A DNA stretch of 64,000 bases, taken from positions 248,001 to 312,000 of the forward strand of contig JADKBV010000011.1 in NCBI GenBank assembly GCA_016714895.1, in the 5' to 3' direction. Positions 45,051 to 55,476 of the stretch are shown here, piece by piece. Every line of letters starts with the position of its first letter. Position 1 is the stretch's first letter. The DNA comes from Saprospiraceae bacterium. GTDB taxonomy: Bacteria; Bacteroidota; Bacteroidia; Chitinophagales; Saprospiraceae. Position numbers and translations under genes: made by a program. A model generated the notes under the pieces. It searched no databases. It saw only the letters and a program-made list of their open reading frames with translations, and was not told where the DNA came from.

Positions 45051-46977
45051 AGTTTCACACTGTTTGAATCCTGACTTTAACGCAACTTTTGTTGATGTTC
45101 CGGTGACAGGAGATGTAAATACAAACGATAGTGTTGATCCTGCAACAGAATACGGACCTGAGGTATTGGTGTCCAGTCCTGTTGGATCTATTTACACAAT
45201 TCAGTTGAATGACGATGGAACCTATGAGTTTCAGGCAAATATGGTAGGTGTTTACGTTTTCAACGTACCTGCCTGTACACCTCCACAAGAATCAGGTTGT
45301 CCTACAGCAGAATTGACTATTACCGTTACGGATTTTGTTGATCCTGCAGCTCAGCCAATTGCCAATGTTGACTTTGCAACTACATTCCAGAATACAGCAG
45401 TGACATTATTGACACTTGCTAACGACGGATGTATGAGAATATCAGGTTGTAGTTTGGATCCCGGATCAGTGTTAGTTACCGTTGCTCCTTCAAACGGAAG
45501 TACTTCAGTAAACGTAGCCACCGGTGATATTACTTATACTCCAAATTTAGGTTATGTAGGTGTAGACGTGTTGACTTATACTGTATGTGTTACAGGTGAA
45601 CCAACCAATTGTGCGACTGCTAAACAGTTTATCACGGTTTCATCTCCGGATGCAGACAATACAACAATAGCAGCGGATGACTTTGCAGTTGGTCCTCAGG
45701 ACACTCCGATTACCGGTAATGTCAGTACAAACGACAGTGACCCTGAAGGAGATGTTCCTTTAGAGGTGACACCTTATACATCCAATGTGGCTGAAGGTAA
45801 TTTTGCTGTTCTCGCAGACGGAAGCTGGACCTTTACACCGGCAGAATGGTTCTACGGACCTGTTGAATTTACGTATACTTCTTGTGATACTGAAGGTGCT
45901 TGTGCGAATGCGACACTCCACTTATTGATTGTTCCTGACCTTACCATCAAAGTAAGAGTTTATTTGGAAGGATCTTTAATGGAAAATAGCAATGCATTGG
46001 CTACAGATGGTAGTGGAAGACCATTGATGAGAGATAACCTCAGACTTAATCCATTTACCGGAAGGAGATATATTCCAAATTCTGATCCGTTCAGATTCCC
46101 GGTTAAATCACCTGTATTTACATTGAATGGTCCTAATGCAGTTGATACTGTTACTTTGGATATTGCAAATACCTTAGTAAAACCAATAACCTGGGTAGTT
46201 GGTGCATCAACTGAAACATCATTTATACCTGAAGGTACCGGTGTGATGACCAAATTTGCGACTATTCCGAATCCATCAACTGTATTTGCAGTTACAGGAC
46301 AGGAAGCCATCGTAGATTGGGTTTATATCGAATTAAGAGATAAGACCAATCCTGCTAATATCATAACAACCAGAACAGGTTTGTTACAAAGAGACGGAGA
46401 TGTGGTTGATCTTGACGGTATCCATGGATTGAGATTCCCGGGAATAGCGGTCGACAACTATTATGTTGCCGTAAGACATTTCAGACATCTTGGAGCTATG
46501 ACAGCAGCTGCTCAAACGCCTGCCCAGCTTTTTGATCTGGTAGACTTTACCACGGCTGATCTTCCGGTATTTGATTTCGGAGATGATCACCCGGTATACA
46601 GTTCTGTAGACTTTACAGGGTTAGCGATGAATACAGAAGCATTTTTCGGATACAGGGCTTTATGGGCCGGAGATTTTGACGGTAACGGAAAGATCAAGGC
46701 TTCAAACCCTGGTGACGATATGAACGTCGTATTCTTCGATGTTTTGGATTATCCGACAAACAGTACTGCTTTCGGTGGTAATTTTAATGCCAACTTCGAC
46801 TTTGCATATGGATATCTCTTAGGAGACTTCGATATGAACGGTAAGAGTAAGTTTGATAACCCGAATGACGATAAGAACATGATGTATATTCAGTTATTGT
46901 TCTATCCATTGAATATCAACCAAGGTTTCATTGCAAACTTTGACTTTTTCATAGAACAGTTGCCTTAGGGCAATTCA

Positions 46978-47054
46978 GGTGTATCCCGACTGTTTTTCAA
47001 TCTTTTTTCGGTCAAAGATTGAAAAACAAAAGGGTCGGGATACACCCTTTTTTT
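46978..47054 (+). terminator. Long intrinsic terminator between P2 and P3
   Basis: GGTGTATCCCGAC near 46978-46990 pairs with GTCGGGATACACC (47034-47046), with a second inner stem TTTTTCAATC/GATTGAAAAA, followed by seven Ts (47048-47054). The end is followed by only 30 bp before P3, so P3 needs a promoter in this short gap or relies on readthrough. Confidence 0.88.
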
Positions 47055-47084
47055 ATCTCGTTTTTTTATTATAAAAGTTAGGAA

Positions 47085-50000
47085 ATGAAAATAAGAAACT
47101 TATGGTGTGCCATAGTATTTGGTATACTGTTTTTCCAGAACGGGTTTTCCCAAATTACCAATTTGGATTACCAAATACGGTTTAATCCTTCCAATTGCAG
47201 ATGGGATTGTTATATTGTTATCAATGGAGGGTCTGCAACCTCCCCTTCACAAAGGACACAAAGTAATGCGCAATACTCTGTGGTTGTACCCACAGGTTCG
47301 ACGGTGTCCGTTGCACAAAGTTTTAATCCCATTCAGAATAACCTGAATTATACAGGTACGGTTCCGACTGTTTGGTCGGAAGGAAGCCGGATTGTTTCGC
47401 CTGCAGTTGAACCACAGTCGGATTTTTATGGGTTTACACCTTCATTAAATCCGACTTCATGGTTTAATAATATTGCTGCCGGGGATACCATCAGAATATT
47501 TTCATTAAACATCACCCCTACGCCAAATTGTGCTTCAGGCGTCAGGATTTTCAGAAACGGAATCGATCCGCCATCTTCAGCTCCCGGTATGGGAGGAGGT
47601 GATTTTTCCAATGGATATACCTTAGGAGGTATTGCTCAACGATATCGGGCTAACTTACCCAAAGTAGATCCTCCTGCTCCGGTTTTGAATGCAACCACCA
47701 CATGTAGCAGAGGTGTTGAAATCGACTTAACTGTGACTACCACATCTTGTCTTAATCCTATGACTTACAGTTGGACAGGACCTGATGGTTTTACTGCTAC
47801 TACTCAAGATGTAAATATAAATCCGGCTACTTTAGCTAATACCGGACAATATAATGTAACGGTTACCAATGCAAGAGGTTGTTCAGCAACCAGATCAATA
47901 GAGGCCGTCTCCAAACCGAATGCAGGAAATAATTTTAACGGGTGCGCATCAACACAATATAATTTACAAGGAAATGAACCCAATACAGGCACATGGTCTC
48001 CTTTAGGTACCAATCCTGCGGGTGCAACACTGACACCGGGTGCCAATGGTGCTACTGCCGTTGACTTTGATGCATCGGCTGCCGGCGTATATTCATTTAT
48101 ATATGATACCGGTGATTGCAGTGACACTGTGGCCGTAACAATTAATCAGGTGGACGCAGGAGATGATCCCGCATCTGTAAATTGTTATATCTCCGGAACT
48201 GCTTCTTTGGGAGCCACAGGTACCGGTGTTTGGTCATTGGGAGTTGGAAGTGCAGGAACGGTCAATTTTGACAATCCACTCAATCCTAATACCAGTGTGT
48301 CTGGATTCAGTGCTCCGGGCACATACTTTTTTGTATGGACAGTAGGTATTTGTTCAGAAACGGTACAACTTACTGTCAACGATGAGTGTAGTTGTGCTAT
48401 TACCAATAATGTATTAAATACAGTAAACCCTTCGACTTTTTGTGGTTTATCATCAAATATTAATATTACCGGATCTGATGCTTCTCCTTCAGGTGGCGAA
48501 TATCTTTGGATATACAGCTTGAACAATGGATTGTATTCAGGGGCTTCAGGTACCAATAATCAACAAAATTATACAACAGGCATATTGGGTCAGGGAGCCC
48601 ATAGATTCAGACGTATATATAGTCTGCCAAGTGCCCCGGGATGTCTTGATACCTCTAACGTGGTTTTAATCACGGTTAACGACACTCCTGCGACACCTAC
48701 AAATTTACTTGCTAATCCAAATCCTTCCTGTTTAGGTCAAACTGTTAACCTCAGTGTGACTAATATCAGTGGGAACACTTATACGTGGACTGCTTCTTCT
48801 GTCAATGCAGGATTAAACAATTCCACAACTTCAACGACGACCATGCTGCCTGTTTCATCAGGAAATTATGGAGTTTCTGTTACAGCTTCCTCTAATGGTT
48901 GTACGTCAACACCTGCTTCAATCAATATTCTGGTGTATGATACACCACCAACACCGGATATCAACTCTGTCACTTTTACAAACCCAACCGTTTGTAATGG
49001 TAGTGACGGAACCATTTCTTTTTCCGGGCTTACGCCGAATACATCTTTTATTATTAACTACACCCGAAACAGTACAAATCAATCCGCCAATGTTACTACG
49101 TCAGGTACCGGAGTGGGTATCATTACCGGACTTTCCGCAGGAACTTATGCGAATTTTACGGTTGTGACATTTAACGGATGTCCTTCGGGTAATTATGCCG
49201 GTCCGGTAAACCTTGTGGACCCTAATGCACCTGCGGCTCCGGCAAATCTGGCTGCAAGTCCTAACCCAACCTGCCAAAATGTGACCATCAGTCTTTCTGT
49301 GACCAATAATCCGGGAGCAACTTACACGTGGTCTTCCTCATCAGCCGGAGCAGGATTAAATACCAGCACAACCAATACGAATACCATGTTGCCGACATCA
49401 AGCGGATTTTTCAACATCATGGTTACCCAAACAGTGGCAGGATGTACGTCTCCTGCAGCCAATCTTGGTATTTCGGTCAATGCATCGCCTCCTACACCAA
49501 CAGCAGGTAATGTGACTTCAACAAATCCGACAACCTGTGGAGGTGCAAACGGTACCATTACATTAGCAGGGTACCTTACCAATACTTCTTATACCGTAGA
49601 ATATGTTTTTAACAGCAATCCGGTGACAACTACCATTACCAGTAATGGTTCAGGAAATATTGTCATCAGCGGAAGAAGTGCCGGTTCTTACTCAAATTTC
49701 AGAATTACCAATGTTTCAGGATGTTCATCAGCAGTTTTTCCGGGACCTGTCGTATTGACAGACCCTTCGGCTCCTGCAGCACCTTCTAATCTTACTGCTA
49801 ATCCGAATCCTGTCTGTATGGGATTGACGGCAGCTCTAACCGTGACGAATAATCCGGGAGCAACTTATACCTGGACAGCAAGCAGTGCTAATGCGGGATT
49901 GAACGCTTCTGCAAATTCAAATACATCAATGGCACCTTTAAGTACGGGAACATATACCATCAGCGTGACCCAAACTGTCGCAGGATGTACATCTCTTCCT

Positions 50001-53000
50001 GCTTCCCTGAGTGTTGGGGTAAATCCGGGTGCACCTGTTTTGACAGGTGTGACAGGAACGAATCCTTCTACTTGTAGTGGAAGTGATGGAATCATTACTA
50101 TTTCAGGTGCAGCAAATAATACAACATATACCGTTAATTATACGAAAAACGGAAGTCCGGTTTCAACATCATTAACTTCCAATGCTTCCGGACAAATTGT
50201 GATTTCAGGACAAACATCTGGTGTTTATGCTTCTTTCAACGTAACCAACAGCTCAAACTGTACTTCCAATACACTTGCAGGACCTGTTTTATTGACGGAC
50301 CCGAATGCTCCTTCAGCACCGGCAAACCTTACTGCCAGTCCAAACCCTGTTTGTGCCGGAACAACAATAAATTTATCTGTGACCAATAATTCGGGAGCAA
50401 CCTATACCTGGACAGCTTCTAATGCAAATGCAGGTTTGGTAGCTTCAACTAGCAATACTACGACAATGACGTCTACTGTTGCAGCTACTTACACCATTTT
50501 GGTTTCTCAGACAGTAGGAGGCTGTTCCTCACCTACAGCTTCAGTTCAGGTTGTAGTAAATCCTTTGCCTGCAACTCCGGTAGCCGGACAATTTACGTCA
50601 ACGAACCCTTCGACTTGTGGCGGAACCAATGGAAGCATCAGTATTTCAGGTTTAATTCCAAATACTCAGTATTCTTTACAATATTCAAGAAATAATGTCA
50701 CTCAAAATATAAGTTTGACAGCTAATGGCACAGGAATCATAACGATTCCTAATCTTACAGCCGGAACGTATAATAATTTCCGCTTGACCAACAGTAATAA
50801 TTGTCAATCAGGAGTTTCAACTCATTCCATAAGTTTATCTGATCCGGGCGCACCAACTATTCCACAGAATCTGACGGCCATCCCAAATCCCGTTTGTCTC
50901 GGAGCATCAGTAAATCTATCAGTGACCAATAATCCAGGCGCTACCTATGTTTGGACAGCTTCTTCATCAAATGCAGGATTATTGACATCGTCAACAAATA
51001 CTACATCGATGTTGGCCACAGTCGCCGGATCCTACACCATAAATGTAATCCAGACAGTTGCAGGTTGTACATCAGACCCTGCTCAGGTAATAGTTGTTGT
51101 AAACAATAATCCACCGGCATTGAATAGCACGAATGTCACAGGTGTAAATCCAACATCATGCGGAGGATCAAATGGTCAGATCAACATTTCAGGATTGGCA
51201 AATAATACAATTTATACTTTACAATACAGCGTAGGAGCAAATACATTAAACGTTACTGTAACTTCTAACAGCTCCGGTATTGCTTCAGTTACAGGGTTAT
51301 TGGCAGGTAGTTATTCGAATTTCAGATTGACCAATGCGTCTTCTTGTTCTTCCAATACTTTCCCTGGTCCGATAGTTCTTTCAGATCCTTCTGCACCTTC
51401 GATTCCGGGATTGACAGCTTCACCAAACCCTGCTTGTCTGGGAACAACGGTTAATTTTACAGCAACCGGAGCATCAGGGGCCACATTTTCGTGGTCAGCA
51501 GGCTCTTTACAAGCCGGTTTGGGTTCTTCCAATACTGCTACAAACTGGATGATGCCGACTTCAGCAGGAACTTTTGTGATCAGCGTGACCCAATCTTTGG
51601 GAAGTTGTTCTTCACCTGCTGCTACAGTTTCTGTATTGATCAATCCTGTTCCGCCTACACCAACAGCGGGTAATGTAACCAGCACTAACCCAACTGTTTG
51701 TGCCGGTACAAATGGAACAATATCTCTTGCAGGATATCCTGCTAATCAAACGTACAATATTACTTACAGTAGAAATAATGTTGAGGTAACCGTTTCTGGA
51801 ACTTCAAATGGTGTCGGTGTTATCACGATTTCAAACCTTACAGCAGGCACGTACAGTAATTTTTCTGTTACAAGTGCTGCAGGTTGTGCTTCCGGTATTT
51901 TTGCCGGACCTATTAGTTTGAATGATCCGAATTCACCACCTGCTCCAGCCAATCTTAATGCAGTACCGAACCCGGTTTGTATTGGAAATCAGGTAAATCT
52001 GAGTGTTACCAATACATCCGGTGCTACTTATACATGGACCGTGAGCCCTGCAGGAGCTGGTTTGGGTACCAGCACTTCAAACACAAACACAATGAATCCT
52101 ACTTTGGTAGGTTCATACACCGTTCAGGTATCACAGACTATTGCAGGATGTACATCACCTAATGCGAGTGTGGTAGTTGTCGTTAATCCGGTACCAGCTA
52201 CACCTGATGCGAATACAGTTTCCAAAGTTGATCCTACATGTGATAATGCTAACGGAAGTTTACTTATATCAGGATTGGTAGCCAATGCGGACTATACTGT
52301 TCAATATGCTTATAATAACAGTCCAAGAACAGTTAATGCAACTTCCAATAATTCCGGAGTTATTACAATTACAAATCTTGCCGGCGGTCAATATACAAAT
52401 TTCAGATTGACCAACGCTTTTGGTTGTAATTCAGGACTTTATGCCGGACCGGTCAATCTGATTAATCCGGGTTTGCCTTCTGCACCGAGCGGAATACGTT
52501 TTTCACCAAATTTTATTTGTATTAAAAATAATGTGGAATTAAATGTTGACCCGATTCAGGGAGCAACCTACAATTGGTACACTTCCAGTCCTTTGGCAGG
52601 ATTGTCTCAAAGTACAGGCGCTTCAAACTCAATGGTTCCTGCAGCAGCCGGATTGTATGCTATTAGTGTGACTCAAACAATAAACGGTTGTACATCACCT
52701 CCGGCATCTATTGTTGTGGAAGTGAGAGGAGATTGTTTTAATCCTGATTTTGATGTAACATATGTTGATATTCAGGTTACCGGAAATGTAAGTACCAATG
52801 ATGGTGCTTCAGGTGCTTCATATACTTCAATTCAACAGGTGGCGGGCAATCCTTCACCATGTATTCCTTCTTTGCAAAATGACGGTACATACATTTTTGT
52901 GTGTAGTGTTGCCGGAGTTTACCAGTTTGAAGTCAATTCATGTACCTCTTCCTGTGATGTTGTTCCTTTGGTGATCACGGTATTGGCCCAGAATGTCAAT

Positions 53001-55268
53001 AATAAACCACCTGTGGTAAATCATGATTATGCAAGGACAAAAATGAATATTCCAATTGAAATAGAAATTTTAGTAAATGACAGATGTCAGAATTCATTGA
53101 GTTGTGCTTTAAATAATCCGACGATTGTTACACCTCCTACCAAAGGAAGTTATAATTTTTTGACCAAGATGTATTCACCCAACAGTAATTTTATCGGAAT
53201 TGATTCATTCAGATATGAAGTATGTCAGACACCTGTAGCCTCACCAGTTAATTGTCAGAGAGCTTGGGTATATATTACAGTGATATCATTACAAGCTGCA
53301 AATATTACCAATGGAATGGATGATTATGTCCAAACACCCTATAACACACCTCTTTCTGTAAATGCTGTTTCAGGATTGTTGGCCAATGATACTGATCCTG
53401 AGGGTGACAGTCAAACGGTAGTTGCCTTTACTTCAAATGTTTCCGGAGTAGGAAATCTTGTTGTCAATAGTAACGGTAGTTTTACTTTTACACCTGCCAC
53501 AGGTTTTTACGGTCCGTATTTCTGGCCATACAGAGTTTGTGATAATTTAGGTGCATGTGACAATGCTACTTTACATATTTTGGTAGAACACGAAAACCTG
53601 GCCAGTAAGGTTGGTAATTTTGTATGGTTGGACAATAATGCCAACGGTATTCAAGATGTTGGTGAATCCGGAATGGCAAATTGTCAGGTCAAATTATTTA
53701 ATGATTCAGGCGTAATGGTAGCTTCTACCACGACAAGTGCAAACGGTGCTTATGAATTTGAAAACATTACAGCCGGAAATTATTTTGTAAGGGTTATTAC
53801 ACCAACTAATTATGTTTATTCACCGGCACATGTGGGAAATCCGCTGACAGATAGTGATATTACCGGAACCATGGGAGCAGGTACAACCGGTTTTTTCCAG
53901 GTTGTTCCGGGAGAAGACAGAATGGACATTGATGCTGGAATGTATATTTGTTCAAGAGTATCGGGATACCTTTGGTATGATTATCTGATGAATGACAGAA
54001 AGGATAATTTTGAAAATGGTATGAATGGTCTATTTGTTGAATTGTGGCGAAATGTTAACGGTTCTTTTGAAAAAGTGGCTCAGGCGACTACAGGAAGACA
54101 GCCGGGTACTGCTTCAGAAGACGGATATTTTAATTTTCCTTGTGTTCCTCCGGGAGAATATTATCTGAGGGTTGATTTACCATTGATTGGTTTGGTACGC
54201 GTCAGACCGAATATCGGCAACGATCCGACAAGAGACAGTGATTTGACCAATGCAAACGGACCTATGACAACCAATACATTCAACTTGTCACCAGGACAAC
54301 ATAAATCAGATCTTGCAGGTGGTTTTTATCCTATGGCAACTGCGGGTAACAGGGTCTGGATCGACGAAAACCACAACGGTATTCAGGAAGCCGGCGAGCC
54401 ACCGGTAGCAGGTGTTATAGTTGAAGCACGTGATGTTAATACACATGCTGTCAAAGGAGTTTCAGCCACAGATGAATCAGGTGAATACAATATTGAATAC
54501 CTCGAAAAATCTGATGTTTATCTGAAGTTTAAATTGCCGGCAACACATACTGACTTTACAAGAACATATGCAACTTTAGGTGATGATGCCATCAATAGTG
54601 ATGTTGACAATACATTCGGACCATGGACGACCAGAGCAGTATCTATGGAGCCAAACCTTTTAAATCCGAATATCGACCTTGGTATCGTAGCAGGATTGCT
54701 ACCTGTAACCTGGGTAAATGTCAGTGCTTCAAAAGATCAGAAAGGACAGCATGTCATTTTCTGGGAAACGGCAAATGAGGTCAATCTAAGCCATTATGTT
54801 GTAGAAAAAAGTATGCATAATACAGACAATTTTGAACCTTTAGCAGACAAAATATTGCCACTTGAAGGTCAAAATATTAATAAAATTTATAGTGCATTAG
54901 ATAGGGATAATCAGAATTTTGGTGTCTATTATTACAGAATCAAACAAGTTGATCTGGATGGTAAGTTTACATATAGTTCAACCGTTTCTTTAAGGAATGA
55001 ATATGATTATAACGTAAGTGTTTATCCATCTCCGGCAACTGAATCAACCATTGTTTCAGTTAGTATGCCAAATGAAGGTGAAATATCCATTGACCTGTTT
55101 GATCTGAACGGTAAACATATTGCCAAACTAAGGGAATCGAAGGAGTTTGACAAGGGTATCCATCCGATTGAATTAAATCTCTCAAACATCAATAGTGGTG
55201 TATATTCACTGTCGATTGTCATTGAAAATCAGGTAATCACCAAGAAGCTGGTGATATTATCAAAATAA
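47085..55268 (+). CDS. P3: 2727-aa secreted repeat protein with T9SS sorting domain
   Basis: Signal peptide (MKIRNLWCAIVFGILFFQNGFSQ) and shared N-terminal domain to about residue 200. An Ig-like domain and two spacer domains lead to eight repeats of ~180 residues (about 535-1880), each made of an Ig-like half (ANPNPVCxGxxVNLSVTN... TYTW) and a second half resembling SprB repeats (TNPTTCGGANGTI...). Then come Big_9/cadherin-like domains (DVTYVDIQVTGNVSTND onward), three SdrD_B-like domains (FVWLDNNANGIQD, YLWYDYLMNDRKD, RVWIDENHNGIQE) and a type A T9SS domain (YPSPATEST... KLVILSK). It is intact. The role is probably adhesion or surface display; not proven. Confidence 0.9.
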   Translation: MKIRNLWCAIVFGILFFQNGFSQITNLDYQIRFNPSNCRWDCYIVINGGSATSPSQRTQSNAQYSVVVPTGSTVSVAQSFNPIQNNLNYTGTVPTVWSEGSRIVSPAVEPQSDFYGFTPSLNPTSWFNNIAAGDTIRIFSLNITPTPNCASGVRIFRNGIDPPSSAPGMGGGDFSNGYTLGGIAQRYRANLPKVDPPAPVLNATTTCSRGVEIDLTVTTTSCLNPMTYSWTGPDGFTATTQDVNINPATLANTGQYNVTVTNARGCSATRSIEAVSKPNAGNNFNGCASTQYNLQGNEPNTGTWSPLGTNPAGATLTPGANGATAVDFDASAAGVYSFIYDTGDCSDTVAVTINQVDAGDDPASVNCYISGTASLGATGTGVWSLGVGSAGTVNFDNPLNPNTSVSGFSAPGTYFFVWTVGICSETVQLTVNDECSCAITNNVLNTVNPSTFCGLSSNINITGSDASPSGGEYLWIYSLNNGLYSGASGTNNQQNYTTGILGQGAHRFRRIYSLPSAPGCLDTSNVVLITVNDTPATPTNLLANPNPSCLGQTVNLSVTNISGNTYTWTASSVNAGLNNSTTSTTTMLPVSSGNYGVSVTASSNGCTSTPASINILVYDTPPTPDINSVTFTNPTVCNGSDGTISFSGLTPNTSFIINYTRNSTNQSANVTTSGTGVGIITGLSAGTYANFTVVTFNGCPSGNYAGPVNLVDPNAPAAPANLAASPNPTCQNVTISLSVTNNPGATYTWSSSSAGAGLNTSTTNTNTMLPTSSGFFNIMVTQTVAGCTSPAANLGISVNASPPTPTAGNVTSTNPTTCGGANGTITLAGYLTNTSYTVEYVFNSNPVTTTITSNGSGNIVISGRSAGSYSNFRITNVSGCSSAVFPGPVVLTDPSAPAAPSNLTANPNPVCMGLTAALTVTNNPGATYTWTASSANAGLNASANSNTSMAPLSTGTYTISVTQTVAGCTSLPASLSVGVNPGAPVLTGVTGTNPSTCSGSDGIITISGAANNTTYTVNYTKNGSPVSTSLTSNASGQIVISGQTSGVYASFNVTNSSNCTSNTLAGPVLLTDPNAPSAPANLTASPNPVCAGTTINLSVTNNSGATYTWTASNANAGLVASTSNTTTMTSTVAATYTILVSQTVGGCSSPTASVQVVVNPLPATPVAGQFTSTNPSTCGGTNGSISISGLIPNTQYSLQYSRNNVTQNISLTANGTGIITIPNLTAGTYNNFRLTNSNNCQSGVSTHSISLSDPGAPTIPQNLTAIPNPVCLGASVNLSVTNNPGATYVWTASSSNAGLLTSSTNTTSMLATVAGSYTINVIQTVAGCTSDPAQVIVVVNNNPPALNSTNVTGVNPTSCGGSNGQINISGLANNTIYTLQYSVGANTLNVTVTSNSSGIASVTGLLAGSYSNFRLTNASSCSSNTFPGPIVLSDPSAPSIPGLTASPNPACLGTTVNFTATGASGATFSWSAGSLQAGLGSSNTATNWMMPTSAGTFVISVTQSLGSCSSPAATVSVLINPVPPTPTAGNVTSTNPTVCAGTNGTISLAGYPANQTYNITYSRNNVEVTVSGTSNGVGVITISNLTAGTYSNFSVTSAAGCASGIFAGPISLNDPNSPPAPANLNAVPNPVCIGNQVNLSVTNTSGATYTWTVSPAGAGLGTSTSNTNTMNPTLVGSYTVQVSQTIAGCTSPNASVVVVVNPVPATPDANTVSKVDPTCDNANGSLLISGLVANADYTVQYAYNNSPRTVNATSNNSGVITITNLAGGQYTNFRLTNAFGCNSGLYAGPVNLINPGLPSAPSGIRFSPNFICIKNNVELNVDPIQGATYNWYTSSPLAGLSQSTGASNSMVPAAAGLYAISVTQTINGCTSPPASIVVEVRGDCFNPDFDVTYVDIQVTGNVSTNDGASGASYTSIQQVAGNPSPCIPSLQNDGTYIFVCSVAGVYQFEVNSCTSSCDVVPLVITVLAQNVNNKPPVVNHDYARTKMNIPIEIEILVNDRCQNSLSCALNNPTIVTPPTKGSYNFLTKMYSPNSNFIGIDSFRYEVCQTPVASPVNCQRAWVYITVISLQAANITNGMDDYVQTPYNTPLSVNAVSGLLANDTDPEGDSQTVVAFTSNVSGVGNLVVNSNGSFTFTPATGFYGPYFWPYRVCDNLGACDNATLHILVEHENLASKVGNFVWLDNNANGIQDVGESGMANCQVKLFNDSGVMVASTTTSANGAYEFENITAGNYFVRVITPTNYVYSPAHVGNPLTDSDITGTMGAGTTGFFQVVPGEDRMDIDAGMYICSRVSGYLWYDYLMNDRKDNFENGMNGLFVELWRNVNGSFEKVAQATTGRQPGTASEDGYFNFPCVPPGEYYLRVDLPLIGLVRVRPNIGNDPTRDSDLTNANGPMTTNTFNLSPGQHKSDLAGGFYPMATAGNRVWIDENHNGIQEAGEPPVAGVIVEARDVNTHAVKGVSATDESGEYNIEYLEKSDVYLKFKLPATHTDFTRTYATLGDDAINSDVDNTFGPWTTRAVSMEPNLLNPNIDLGIVAGLLPVTWVNVSASKDQKGQHVIFWETANEVNLSHYVVEKSMHNTDNFEPLADKILPLEGQNINKIYSALDRDNQNFGVYYYRIKQVDLDGKFTYSSTVSLRNEYDYNVSVYPSPATESTIVSVSMPNEGEISIDLFDLNGKHIAKLRESKEFDKGIHPIELNLSNINSGVYSLSIVIENQVITKKLVILSK
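48690..52720 (+). repeat. Eight ~540-bp modules in P3
   Basis: Modules start near 48700, 49230, 49785, 50320, 50860, 51400, 51945 and 52485 and are ~180 residues long, with clear protein similarity and moderate DNA identity. The eighth is shorter and lacks the second half. Confidence 0.8.
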
Positions 55269-55280
55269 AACCAATAATTT

Positions 55281-55316
55281 CCGGAAAAAGTATGTAAGTA
55301 CTTTTTCCGGATTTTC
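55281..55316 (+). terminator. Intrinsic terminator after P3
   Basis: CCGGAAAAAGTA (55281-55292) and TACTTTTTCCGG (55299-55310) form a 12-bp perfect stem over a six-base loop, followed by ATTTT. Confidence 0.75.
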
Positions 55317-55476
55317 CTGGAAAAACCAAAAACCGACTAAGCTAATAAGAATTTTATTCTGATTATGTAATATTAATCAAAATAGAATCAATAAAACTTA
55401 GAAGGCTTTCCTGGAGATTAAAAAAGTTTGAATTCTCAGAATTCGTTTTTACATTACATTTTCAAGGTAGCTAAAC

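Larger units (their letters stand above)
39271..46968 (+). pseudogene. P2: giant Ig-like (Big_2) surface protein, interrupted by IS1380
   Basis: Signal peptide at 39271 (MKTRILLAVAFLGSFF). The shared N-terminal domain is broken after residue 153 by IS1380. Joining 39271-39729 to 41335-46968 restores one frame of 2031 codons exactly. After the N-terminal domain come an Ig-like domain, 14 Big_2-type domains of ~70-74 residues, two or three cadherin/Big_9-like domains (TGDVNTND, TGNVSTNDSDPEGD) and a C-terminal ~330-residue region with two Asp/Asn-rich DFDGNGK / DFDMNGK loops that resemble calcium sites. No standard T9SS domain is recognised at the end. In its present form only the N-terminal 173-residue fragment has a normal start; the 1861-residue remainder opens at an internal ATG. 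Confidence 0.85.
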
